From Magnimaribacter mokuoloeensis (lineage in GTDB: Bacteria; Pseudomonadota; Gammaproteobacteria; Magnimaribacterales; Magnimaribacteraceae): a stretch of DNA of 64,000 nt. The position numbers and the translations under genes are program-made. How positions within the stretch are numbered: position 1 is the first letter of the stretch; every line of letters starts with the position of its first letter. The notes under the pieces were generated by a model that worked only from the letters and a program-made list of their open reading frames with translations, had not been told where the DNA came from and made no database searches. Below are positions 40,638-49,317 of this stretch, one piece after another. The stretch spans positions 1,488,001 to 1,552,000 of the forward strand of contig CP151794.1 in NCBI GenBank assembly GCA_041860225.1. Direction: 5' to 3'.

Positions 40638-42038
40638 TTAGCCCTGTCTCCAATTTCCATGAAATCCATAGGGGATTCTGTGAGGCAGCATAGCCCTTGC
40701 GAGAGGGCCACTGGAGACATACTCCGCGTCAAAAATCATTAAGTCCGATCGGTTCTCTTGTCCAAGATAGGCTAGAGCTATCAGATAACCTTCACCTTCT
40801 CTAGAGCTTTCATTTTTAGGAACAAATATTGGTTCGCCAACTGCATCGAATTCTGAGAGAGTGAAGCTGTCTTTAAGACCTGTATCAAAGTCATAATTGG
40901 TTATCGTGTTAAAACTTACTCCTTTTGGAGATTTACCATTATTTGAAGCGTAGTAACCGTATCTATATTTAGACATAGCTTTTCTCTCGTCTAATCTAGG
41001 GAATTCACCAATGCTTTCATCTAGATAATTTTTAGTGATGGTACCAGAATTAGATCCAAGATCTATTTCCCATCTATTTAGTCTTGCCTCTCCCTTTTTG
41101 AGATCCGGGCTAGACCCATCAAGATGAGGAAACATAGGCGCTTCTTCAAATTGCATCATATCAGCAATGATTTTTCCTCCATCTTCATAAGCATTCATTG
41201 GGTGAAAGACATAACACGGATCGCTTTCTATCCATCTAATATCTTTTGCAGATCCATCTCTAGGCATGATTCCTATTTGACTGGGTCGATGAGCATCCCA
41301 AGCAATTGGAGACTTTCCTTCCGCAATTAACTGAAAATCAATTATTAGAGGAAAAATTGGAAAGATGACGTGCTTGGTGGTGACTATAAAGTCATGAACC
41401 ATACTAGAGTAAGGAGTTTCAAACTCGGTAAATGTGGTCATCACCCCTTCAGCATTCACTACGAAATAGCTCATTTTGTTAACACCGAACCCATAACCAA
41501 AACCTATCATCTCTCCTGAGATAGGATCAATTTTAGGATGAGCTGTCATAGCAGAATCTAATTTTCCTTTATAGTTCCAAGCACCTTTAGATTCTAAGGA
41601 AATTGGATCTAATTCGAATGGTTTATTTCCTTCTTCTAGAGCAAGCAGTTTTCCTGAGTGGAATAAAATATTTGTATTGGCTGTTCCGTCTCCCCCTTCA
41701 AAATTATATTCTGGGTCTGAATCCATTGGATTGAATACGTTCACTAAAGATCTGCCAGCTTTTCTTTCTTGTTTCCACTTAGAAGTTTGAGCCCATCTAT
41801 TTAGATAAGAAATCTTTCCATTTTCAAAATGAAAAGCGTGGATCATTCCGTCTCCAGCGAACCAATGATAATCACCTCCCATAGGAGGGAATTGAGGGTC
41901 AGGACCATTTCTATAATAACTTCCGAAGAGGTCTTGCGGTACTTCTCCTTCAATAATCAAGTCCTGGATGTTGCATTCCATCCTCAGTGGAGCATAGTTT
42001 CCTCTTAGGTTAGGGTGATCTGGGTATGTTTCTGTCAT
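40638..42038 (-). CDS. Carotenoid cleavage dioxygenase (RPE65/lignostilbene family)
   Basis: A 466-residue seven-bladed beta-propeller oxygenase. NGPDPQFPPMGGDYHWFAGD then GMIHAFHFENG near the N-terminus is typical. The four iron-binding His are probably in MTAHPKID, SMVHDFIVT, VFHPMNAYEDG and, at the C-terminus, IPYGFHGNW. The family cleaves double bonds of carotenoids, apocarotenoids or stilbene-like lignin dimers with O2. It is not the Blh-type enzyme that makes retinal for proteorhodopsin. It lies two bases downstream of the DedA gene on the same strand. Confidence 0.92.
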   Translation of the reverse strand: MTETYPDHPNLRGNYAPLRMECNIQDLIIEGEVPQDLFGSYYRNGPDPQFPPMGGDYHWFAGDGMIHAFHFENGKISYLNRWAQTSKWKQERKAGRSLVNVFNPMDSDPEYNFEGGDGTANTNILFHSGKLLALEEGNKPFELDPISLESKGAWNYKGKLDSAMTAHPKIDPISGEMIGFGYGFGVNKMSYFVVNAEGVMTTFTEFETPYSSMVHDFIVTTKHVIFPIFPLIIDFQLIAEGKSPIAWDAHRPSQIGIMPRDGSAKDIRWIESDPCYVFHPMNAYEDGGKIIADMMQFEEAPMFPHLDGSSPDLKKGEARLNRWEIDLGSNSGTITKNYLDESIGEFPRLDERKAMSKYRYGYYASNNGKSPKGVSFNTITNYDFDTGLKDSFTLSEFDAVGEPIFVPKNESSREGEGYLIALAYLGQENRSDLMIFDAEYVSSGPLARAMLPHRIPYGFHGNWRQG

Positions 42039-42040
42039 AG

Positions 42041-42640
42041 TTATTTAAATTTTTTACTAAGGTATCTTATAAATATCAATAAAACAATAATTCCAATCCA
42101 AAACCAAATAGATTCTAGGGGATTAGTGTTTTCTGTCACAACTGCTTGGCCAGCATAGTAACCAGGTACAGTATAAATTAAAGCCCATAGTAGACAGGAA
42201 AAGATTTCTATTAAGAAAAATCTCTTTCTATTCATTTCTAAAGAACCAGCAGTGATTGGAAGTAAGGGTCTGACTGGTCCTATAAATTTTCCAACGAATA
42301 AACCAATCATTCCGTATTGTTTGAAGAACCTTTTTCCATTAATTAGAAACTCGGGATGACTTTTAAAAGGCCAAAATTTAGTTAAAGAATTTCTTAGACT
42401 AAAACCAATAAAATAACTGGCTACGTCAGATAAAAAACTTGAAACATAAGCCAATAGTACTACTTCGTATACACTAAGAGAGGTGGATGCCAGTCCAGAT
42501 ATGACAGCCAGCAGAACTACACCAGGAACAATAATTCCAATCAATGCAAATGATTCAATAAAGGAAGCTCCTATAATCCCTATCGCGATCCATTGTGGAT
42601 TTCTTTCAAGCCATATTATTATTTCATTAATTTCAAACAT
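42041..42640 (-). CDS. DedA-family membrane protein
   Basis: A 199-residue polytopic protein when started at ATG 42640; an ATG at 42685 is open but touches the proA start. The hydrophobic hairpin IGASFIESFALIGIIVPGVV and the motif GLFVGKFIGPVRPLLPITAG are DedA/SNARE-associated (VTT fold) signatures, with the conserved acidic and Arg residues. DedA proteins are now seen as lipid-carrier flippases or scramblases (for example of undecaprenyl phosphate). Four or five membrane segments are likely. Confidence 0.9.
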   Translation of the reverse strand: MFEINEIIIWLERNPQWIAIGIIGASFIESFALIGIIVPGVVLLAVISGLASTSLSVYEVVLLAYVSSFLSDVASYFIGFSLRNSLTKFWPFKSHPEFLINGKRFFKQYGMIGLFVGKFIGPVRPLLPITAGSLEMNRKRFFLIEIFSCLLWALIYTVPGYYAGQAVVTENTNPLESIWFWIGIIVLLIFIRYLSKKFK

Positions 42641-42684
42641 CTTTGGTTTTAGAAAGATTAGATACTTAGGTAGAATATTCAACA

Positions 42685-43953
42685 ATGTCTCAGAGTAAAG
42701 AAATAATTACATATATGGATAGGTTGGGCTCAGAAGCTAAAGAAGCTTCTGTGATACTTTCCCAAGCTACTTTAGAACAAAAAAACGAAGCCTTAGCTCG
42801 AATTTCAGAGGAGATCCAATTAAATAGAAAGGCAATTCTTGAAGTCAATCAAGCCGATCTTGCGCATGCTAAAGAAAAGTCAATTGGGTCTGCTTTGATA
42901 GATAGACTCGAATTAAATGACAGCAGAATTGATTCGATGATATCCGGCTTAAAAGTAGTATCTGAACTACCTGATCCTGTTGGTGAGATAACTGATTTAG
43001 ACCCTACACCCTCAGGTATTGAAGTAAGTAAAATGCGGGTCCCCTTAGGAGTGGTTGGAATAATTTATGAATCTAGACCAAATGTAACAGCTGATGCTGC
43101 AGCTTTATGTTTAAAGTCAGGCAACGCTTGTCTTTTGAGAGGTGGATCTGAAGCCATTCAGTCCAATAAACTCATTTGGAATTGTCTGCAGAATGGTTTG
43201 ATTAAATCAGGCCTCCCAAAAGAATGTATTCAACTAATTGAGACCACCGACAGAGAAGCTGTTAAGACTTTGTTGCATTTAGATAAATATCTGGACGTAA
43301 TAATACCTAGAGGCGGAAAAGGTTTAGTAAAGCTTATAACAGAGGAATCCAGAGTTCCGGTCATTAAGCATCTTGATGGTATATGTCATGTATACATAGA
43401 TGACAGTGCAGATCTAAATAAAGCTGAAGAGATAGCGTTAAACGCTAAAACTTACAGATACGGTATTTGCGGAGCCATGGAAACACTTTTAATTCATAAT
43501 CAAGTTGCTTCAGATGTTTTACCTTCTCTAATTGGTAAATTAAACGCAGAGGGTGTTGAAGTAAGAGGTTGTAAGAAAACAACTGAGTTTGTTGAAGTTT
43601 CTGATGCTACCGAAGAAGACTGGACAACAGAATATCTTGCCCCGATTCTTTCAATAAGAGTGGTTGAATCGATGAATGAAGCTATAGACCACATACAAAA
43701 GTATGGATCTCACCATACTGACTCTATAGTTTCAGAAGATCTAAAAAAAGTTGATGTCTTCTTTAAGCAAGTCGATTCCAGCTCAGTGATGCATAATTTA
43801 CCCACTTGTTGGGCAGATGGATTTGAATATGGCCTTGGAGCCGAAGTTGGAATATCTACAGATAAAATTCATGCAAGGGGTCCGGTTGGCTTGGAAGGAT
43901 TAACTTCACAAAAATTCATTGTTAAAGGAAACTCAGAACTAAGAGGAGCTTGA
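42685..43953 (+). CDS. proA: Glutamate-5-semialdehyde dehydrogenase
   Basis: A 422-residue NADPH-dependent aldehyde-dehydrogenase-fold enzyme of proline synthesis (gamma-glutamyl phosphate to glutamate semialdehyde). VPLGVVGIIYESRPNVTADA, LKSGNACLLRGGSEAIQSN and YRYGICGAMETLLIH (catalytic Cys) are standard. A -10-like TAGAAT lies at 42671-42676, giving almost no leader. It heads the operon proA-nadD-rsfS-rlmH-mrdA-mrdB-mltB-dacA-dat. No proB is adjacent. Confidence 0.96.
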   Translation: MSQSKEIITYMDRLGSEAKEASVILSQATLEQKNEALARISEEIQLNRKAILEVNQADLAHAKEKSIGSALIDRLELNDSRIDSMISGLKVVSELPDPVGEITDLDPTPSGIEVSKMRVPLGVVGIIYESRPNVTADAAALCLKSGNACLLRGGSEAIQSNKLIWNCLQNGLIKSGLPKECIQLIETTDREAVKTLLHLDKYLDVIIPRGGKGLVKLITEESRVPVIKHLDGICHVYIDDSADLNKAEEIALNAKTYRYGICGAMETLLIHNQVASDVLPSLIGKLNAEGVEVRGCKKTTEFVEVSDATEEDWTTEYLAPILSIRVVESMNEAIDHIQKYGSHHTDSIVSEDLKKVDVFFKQVDSSSVMHNLPTCWADGFEYGLGAEVGISTDKIHARGPVGLEGLTSQKFIVKGNSELRGA

Positions 43954-43969
43954 TATCGTCCCGACAAAA

Positions 43970-44593
43970 TTGATTGGTATCTTTGGTGGAACTTTTGATC
44001 CTATTCATAAAGGCCATGTTCAAGTAATAGAAAATCTATTAAGTATCATCGATTTTCATAGATTAATAGTGATACCCAACGGTCATCCTCCCCATAAAGA
44101 AGAAAGGATTGATCCGCAGGATAAGTTAGAACTTGTTAAGGTGGCATTAGGGCATATTCCCAACATATATATTGATGATAGGGAGATTAGTACTGAAGCA
44201 CCTTCTTATGCTTATTCTACTTTTAGAAAAATTAAAATCGAAAATGGTGGATTTAATTTAGCTTGGGTAATGGGTTCAGATTCATTTCTTGGCATAGAAA
44301 CTTGGTATGAATATGCAAAGCTTCTTGAAGAAGTTAATTTTGTAGTTTTAGAGAGACCCGGATATTCATTAGAAAATGATATTTCAATAAGACATATACT
44401 CGAACACAGACAGGTTAATGACATCTCGGAATTAAATGGCACAGTGGGAAAAATTTTCATTTTAAAAATTGATCCAGTTGAATTAACCTCTACAGAAATT
44501 AGAGATTCAATAAGAAAAAATGAGGATGTGTCTTCTCTCTTGAATCAAGATGTCTATCAATTAATTCAAAATAAAAATTTATACAAAAAATAA
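43970..44593 (+). CDS. nadD: Nicotinate-nucleotide adenylyltransferase
   Basis: A 207-residue NAD-synthesis enzyme. IGIFGGTFDPIHKGHVQVIE is the nucleotidyltransferase motif and SSTEIR-like SEIR is seen as LTSTEIRDSIRK. No ATG is available at the 5' end. TTG 43970 has no ribosome binding site at workable distance. An AGGAG at 43942-43946 fits instead a start near ATC 43955, which would add five residues (IVPTK) and give the usual short lead before the GTFDP motif. The start is therefore uncertain. It follows proA in the operon. Confidence 0.93.
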   Translation: MIGIFGGTFDPIHKGHVQVIENLLSIIDFHRLIVIPNGHPPHKEERIDPQDKLELVKVALGHIPNIYIDDREISTEAPSYAYSTFRKIKIENGGFNLAWVMGSDSFLGIETWYEYAKLLEEVNFVVLERPGYSLENDISIRHILEHRQVNDISELNGTVGKIFILKIDPVELTSTEIRDSIRKNEDVSSLLNQDVYQLIQNKNLYKK

Positions 44594-44917
44594 ATGACTA
44601 AGAATTTAAAAAAAACAATCATCAATAGCCTCGAAGATATCAAGGCAGTAGATCCGGTCGCTATTGATGTGACCAAGATAAGTTCTTTAACGGACTATAT
44701 GGTGATAGCTTCTGGCACATCTAATAGACATATAACCGCGATGAGTGAGAGAGTTATCGAAGGACTCAAAGAAATCAATATACCTGGCATAAAAATAGAA
44801 GGTCAGGGAGGAGATGATTGGTTATTGGTCGACGCAGGAGACGTAATCATCCATCTCATGTCTTCTGAAGCTAGAGAATTTTATGATTTAGAAAGCTTAT
44901 GGGATCCTGAGCTTTAA
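44594..44917 (+). CDS. rsfS: Ribosomal silencing factor RsfS
   Basis: A 107-residue protein that binds ribosomal protein L14 and blocks subunit joining in starvation. VDPVAIDVTKISSLTDYMVI, ASGTSNRHITAMSERV and WLLVDAGDVIIHLMSSEAR are the RsfS/Iojap signature. Its ATG follows the nadD stop directly, and its stop overlaps the rlmH start (TAATG). Confidence 0.95.
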   Translation: MTKNLKKTIINSLEDIKAVDPVAIDVTKISSLTDYMVIASGTSNRHITAMSERVIEGLKEINIPGIKIEGQGGDDWLLVDAGDVIIHLMSSEAREFYDLESLWDPEL

Positions 44918-45384
44918 TGAAAATTAATTTCATTTGCATTGAATCTAGTCGGCCAGAGTGGGCTCAAAAGGCTTTTCACTCGTACGAATCTAAATTTAAT
45001 AAATCCATCAATATAAATTGGATCGGAGTGAAGCCTCTCAATAGAAACAAGAACTATAATGTTTCAGACATTGTCCAAAGAGAGAGTGCGTTACTATTAT
45101 CAAAATTAAAGAAAAATGATTTTGTTATAACATTGGATAAAGAAGGTCAGAGCTTGAGTACTGAGAAATTAAGATTGCATTTTGACAATTGGATTTCAAA
45201 CGCAAGAGACTTGTCTATATTGATTGGCGGCCCAGATGGTTTGGGGAGTGAATTAATCAAAAAATCTGACTTTTGTTTATCTTTATCCAAATTAACTTTT
45301 CCACATTCAATGGTTCCTGTAATGGCTTTAGAACAGATTTATAGAGTCTGGTCTATCACACAGAATCATCCTTATCATAAGTAA
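44917..45384 (+). CDS. rlmH: 23S rRNA pseudouridine-1915 N3-methyltransferase
   Basis: A 155-residue SPOUT methyltransferase. FVITLDKEGQSLSTEKL, ILIGGPDGLGSELI and LSLSKLTFPHSMVPVMALEQ with IYRVWSITQNHPYHK form the SAM-binding knot and the C-terminal tail typical of RlmH. Translationally coupled to rsfS. Four bases separate it from mrdA. Confidence 0.96.
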   Translation: MKINFICIESSRPEWAQKAFHSYESKFNKSININWIGVKPLNRNKNYNVSDIVQRESALLLSKLKKNDFVITLDKEGQSLSTEKLRLHFDNWISNARDLSILIGGPDGLGSELIKKSDFCLSLSKLTFPHSMVPVMALEQIYRVWSITQNHPYHK

Positions 45385-45388
45385 ATTT

Positions 45389-47224
45389 ATGAGAACAATT
45401 CAGGATCTAAGAAAAGATGAACAAGCAGTTCATTCTCTGAAGAATAGATCAAAAGTAATTTTTGTGATTCTCTTTATACTGATCCTGTCCAGTTCATTTA
45501 AATTATTTCAATTAACTATCATAGAGACAGATAGTTATACGGTTGAATCAGAAAAAAATAGAATAATTGAGATACCTATATACCCATCAAGAGGCCTTAT
45601 AACTCTAGAAGATGGAACAATTGTTGCTGAAAATATAGTTACTCAAGGAATCTTTATCAGAAATAAGTTTCTTGAATCATCTAAAGATCAAATTGAAGTT
45701 TTATTTAGAGATGTTCTCGGAGAAGAAAGAAATGTTCTTGTGCCAGATGAAACTAAAGAAGGTCAAAAAATTTGGTTAGCAAAGGATTTAACTGTCAAAG
45801 AACTAGCCAAGTATGAACTATATAAAAACTCTTTAGTTAACTTAGAGCTTGGAACAAATTTAAGGAGGTACTTACCTCATCAAAACCTATTCTCCCATGT
45901 AATAGGCCATCTTGGTCCCATTAATAGCGAGGAGAGGCTTTCTTTATCAAAGAAGGAGTATCCAGCTGATTCATATATTGGCAAGGTAGGTATAGAAAAA
46001 ATTTATGAAGAATCCTTAAAAGGTTCTGTTGGAAAAAGTGCTATAGAAGTTGATGTCTATGGAAATAAATTAAGAGAAATCGAAAGGATAGACCCGATAA
46101 GACCTCTCAATATAAGCTTAAGCCTAAATTTTAAACTACAGAAAATAGCTCAAGAAGAGCTTAATGGAAGGAGAGGTGCAGTAGTTGCAATGGACCCCAA
46201 TACCGGATTTATAAAAGCTTTAGTCAGTTCTCCAGATTACAATCCTAATGTACTGAATGGCTCAGAAAATGGAAAATCTGTTAATGATTCTTTTATTGAA
46301 GATGCACCTTTCTTCAATCGAGCTATTTCAGGCTCTTATCCTCCGGCTTCAACTATCAAGCCTTTTATCGGATTACTTGGTTTAGAAGAAAAGATTATTG
46401 ATGAAAAAACTATAATAGAAGATAACGGGTTTTTTCAATTAAAGGAGGATGGAAGAAAGTACAGAGGCTGGAAGGAAGATGGACACGGGAAAGTAAATCT
46501 TAATAAAGCCCTTGTAGAGTCATCTGATGTTTATTTTTATCAGTTAGCCTCCCAATTAACCATAGATAGGATATCTGAATTTTTAGCTAACTTTGGATTT
46601 GGAAGATTGAGTGGTATAGATTTGTATAACGAATCAAGCAGTATTCTGCCAACCAGAAGTTGGAAGTTGGGCAATATAGGTGAGTCTTGGTTTGTTGGCG
46701 ATACTATTAATATTGGAATAGGTCAGGGCTACATAACTTCAACACCCCTGCAACTTGCTGTATCCATTTCCGCTATAGCAACTAGAGGAAAGATATTCCG
46801 ACCTAAACTCATAAGCGGTAATCAATTTACTGAATTTAAACCTGAAGTTCTCATGGAAGTTCAAATTAGGAATGAGAAGCATTGGGAGTCTATTGAAAAA
46901 TCGATGATTTCAGTAATAAACTCTTGGAATGGAACTGCTCATAATATTTATGAAGAAAATGGGATATCTATTGCAGGAAAAACTGGAACTGCCCAAATCG
47001 TAAGTTTGATTGATCAGGAACTTACTGTGAGAGAGGAGTATGAAGGAGTTAGGAAGAATATTAGAGATAGAGACCACGCTTTGTTTGCAAGCTATGGGCC
47101 AGTACCTAATCCCAATTTAGTCGTCGTCGTTATTGTAGAGAATGGTGAATCTGGAAGTGCAGTAGCAGCTCCAATTGCCAAAAAATTGATTGAGCAACAT
47201 CAAATCAACTTGTTAGGACAATGA
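45389..47224 (+). CDS. mrdA: Penicillin-binding protein 2 (elongasome transpeptidase)
   Basis: A 611-residue class B PBP. One membrane anchor lies at about 27-45 (VIFVILFILILSSSFKLF). The dimerisation domain follows, with YPSRGLITLEDG and GTNLRRYLPHQNLFSHVIGH. The transpeptidase domain has SGSYPPASTIKPFIG (SxxK nucleophile), VESSDVYFY (SxD in place of SxN, normal for PBP2) and AGKTGTAQ (KTG). It cross-links peptidoglycan during lateral growth with RodA. It overlaps mrdB by four bases. Confidence 0.95.
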   Translation: MRTIQDLRKDEQAVHSLKNRSKVIFVILFILILSSSFKLFQLTIIETDSYTVESEKNRIIEIPIYPSRGLITLEDGTIVAENIVTQGIFIRNKFLESSKDQIEVLFRDVLGEERNVLVPDETKEGQKIWLAKDLTVKELAKYELYKNSLVNLELGTNLRRYLPHQNLFSHVIGHLGPINSEERLSLSKKEYPADSYIGKVGIEKIYEESLKGSVGKSAIEVDVYGNKLREIERIDPIRPLNISLSLNFKLQKIAQEELNGRRGAVVAMDPNTGFIKALVSSPDYNPNVLNGSENGKSVNDSFIEDAPFFNRAISGSYPPASTIKPFIGLLGLEEKIIDEKTIIEDNGFFQLKEDGRKYRGWKEDGHGKVNLNKALVESSDVYFYQLASQLTIDRISEFLANFGFGRLSGIDLYNESSSILPTRSWKLGNIGESWFVGDTINIGIGQGYITSTPLQLAVSISAIATRGKIFRPKLISGNQFTEFKPEVLMEVQIRNEKHWESIEKSMISVINSWNGTAHNIYEENGISIAGKTGTAQIVSLIDQELTVREEYEGVRKNIRDRDHALFASYGPVPNPNLVVVVIVENGESGSAVAAPIAKKLIEQHQINLLGQ

Positions 47225-48345
47225 GTAACCGTAATCCGCTAGATTATTCTATTAATAGGCCATTATCCTCTGGTCACAATCCCATTAAGTACATATTCAA
47301 AGACATTATTTTATATGTATGTCTTCTATCTATTCTTATTTTTGGTTTGGCAATGCTATACAGTTCGAGTGGACAATCAATTTCTATGGTTATTCGTCAG
47401 TCAGTTTATATATTCTCTGGATTAATACTAATGACCTTTATTGCTCATTTGAAACCAGATTCCTATAAAAATCTTTTAATGCACTCTTATTGGATAGGTC
47501 TTTTACTTTTAGTTTATGTTCTTCTCTTTCCAGCAAGCGGTTACTCAACTAGTCGATGGATTGATCTTGGTTTTTTCTCTTTCCAGCCTTCAGAGATCAT
47601 TCGATTGATTCTGCCCTTATCATTAATAGCATATTTATGCCGTAAGGAGTCCCCAATTCAATTATCGGATTGGTTCTACACAACATTGGCTGCATTTATA
47701 TGTTCGTATTTGGTATTCAAGCAGCCCGATTTAGGAACTTCCATTATTGTTTTAACCTCGGGACTAATGCCAATTTATCTTGCAGGCCTGCCATATAGAA
47801 TCATAATTGCATACTTGGGATTGGCCGTTGTAGCCGCGCCATTCATATGGGCTAATTTATTAGACTATCAAAAACAAAGAGTTCTGACTTATTTTGATAG
47901 CAATGTTGATCCTCTTGGTGATGGATGGAATATAGCCCAATCCAAGACGGCTATAGGTTCAGGAGGTTTTTTTGGTAAAGGATATTTAGAAGGCACTCAA
48001 AGTCAGTTAAATTTTATTCCAGAAAGTCATTCTGACTTTATTTTCTCTGTGGTGGGAGAAGAGTTCGGCCTTCTTGGTATTGGACTTTTATTTTTTGTTT
48101 ATGGAATTATTATTTGGCGAATTTTTAAAATAGGTTTTGCAGCTCAATCTCACTTCGAGAGGTTAGCGTGCAGTTCTTTAGGTTTTATTTTTCTCTTATT
48201 TATTTTAATTAATGTCTCCATGGTTATCGGTATAATTCCAGTAGTTGGAGTTCCTTTGCCCTTAATCAGCCAAGGAGGAACATCGATAGTTGTGCATTTA
48301 CTAGCATTTGGAGTTATCCTTTCTGCAAAGAGACCTCATTTATGA
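47221..48345 (+). CDS. mrdB: Peptidoglycan glycosyltransferase RodA
   Basis: A 374-residue SEDS-family membrane protein with about ten membrane segments. FGLAMLYSSSGQSISMVIRQ, FQPSEIIRLILPLSLIAYL, KQPDLGTSIIVLTSGL and the large periplasmic-loop motif GGFFGKGYLEGTQSQLNFIP then ESHSDFIFSVVGEEFG are standard RodA. GVPLPLISQGGTSIV is near the C-terminus. It polymerises lipid II during elongation. Overlaps both neighbours by four bases. Confidence 0.95.
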   Translation: MSNRNPLDYSINRPLSSGHNPIKYIFKDIILYVCLLSILIFGLAMLYSSSGQSISMVIRQSVYIFSGLILMTFIAHLKPDSYKNLLMHSYWIGLLLLVYVLLFPASGYSTSRWIDLGFFSFQPSEIIRLILPLSLIAYLCRKESPIQLSDWFYTTLAAFICSYLVFKQPDLGTSIIVLTSGLMPIYLAGLPYRIIIAYLGLAVVAAPFIWANLLDYQKQRVLTYFDSNVDPLGDGWNIAQSKTAIGSGGFFGKGYLEGTQSQLNFIPESHSDFIFSVVGEEFGLLGIGLLFFVYGIIIWRIFKIGFAAQSHFERLACSSLGFIFLLFILINVSMVIGIIPVVGVPLPLISQGGTSIVVHLLAFGVILSAKRPHL

Positions 48346-49316
48346 AATTAAAAGAAGTATATCTCATTCCAATAATGGCTTTGTTCATTTCTCAGTCCAT
48401 ATTTACCGACTATTCTTCAAAAGATGAGACAGTCGAGTTTATTGATTACATGAGTGAAAAACATGGCTACGATAAAACTTACTTAACAAGTATCTTCAAA
48501 AATGCTGAATATCAAGACAAGGTTGTTAGGATAATGAATAAACAACCTGAAGGGACAATGACTTGGGAGAGATACAGAGGAATCATGGTTAATGATTCAA
48601 GGATTTCTGCCGGACAGGAATTCATAGGAAGGTTTGAAAAAGATTTAAAGAGGGCTGAGAAGATATACGGTGTTCCTGCTGAAATTATTGCTTCAATCAT
48701 TGGAATTGAAACAAGATATGGAAGAATTAAAGGAAATATTAAGGTAATTGATTCTTTATCAACTCTTGCCTTCGATTACCCGCGCAGGTCTAAATTCTTT
48801 AAAATTCAACTTGAAGAATTTCTACTTCTAAGTCGAGAAGAAAATTTCGATCCTGAAACAATAAAAGGTTCCATAGCTGGTGCTATGGGATATGGCCAAT
48901 TCATGCCTGATAGCTATAGAGATTACGCTGTAGATTTTGATAATGATGGTAAGAGAGATATTTTAAACAATCCTATTGACGCCATAGGAAGTGTTGCAAA
49001 TTTCCTTAATAAGAAAGGAAAATGGAAGCCCAACACTCCAGTTGCAATAAAAGCATATCCTTTAGAGGAAATTCAACCTATAAAATCTTCCTTCAAACCT
49101 TATATGACAAGTATAGAGCTTGAAAAATTCGGACTATCGACAAACGAAGCTATTCCTAACAATTTGAAATTTGTTCCTATATCCTTAGATCTTAGCGAAG
49201 GTTACGAATATTGGCTTGGATTTGATAATTACCAATCTATATCAAGATATAATCGAAGCAAACTTTATGTGATGGCTGTTTTTGAATTTAGCAATGCATT
49301 ATCTGAATTTTTATAA
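48342..49316 (+). CDS. mltB: Lytic murein transglycosylase B
   Basis: A 324-residue glycoside-hydrolase-103-type enzyme that cleaves glycan strands to anhydro-muropeptides. A weak signal (LIPIMALFISQSIF) starts the protein; no lipobox Cys is seen, unlike E. coli MltB. The catalytic Glu is in SIIGIETRYGRIKGN. IAGAMGYGQFMPDSYRDYAVDFDNDGKRDI, given here in two parts around QFMP, is the conserved substrate groove (about 188-217). It starts inside the end of mrdB. Confidence 0.92.
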   Translation: MKLKEVYLIPIMALFISQSIFTDYSSKDETVEFIDYMSEKHGYDKTYLTSIFKNAEYQDKVVRIMNKQPEGTMTWERYRGIMVNDSRISAGQEFIGRFEKDLKRAEKIYGVPAEIIASIIGIETRYGRIKGNIKVIDSLSTLAFDYPRRSKFFKIQLEEFLLLSREENFDPETIKGSIAGAMGYGQFMPDSYRDYAVDFDNDGKRDILNNPIDAIGSVANFLNKKGKWKPNTPVAIKAYPLEEIQPIKSSFKPYMTSIELEKFGLSTNEAIPNNLKFVPISLDLSEGYEYWLGFDNYQSISRYNRSKLYVMAVFEFSNALSEFL

Positions 49317-49317
49317 A

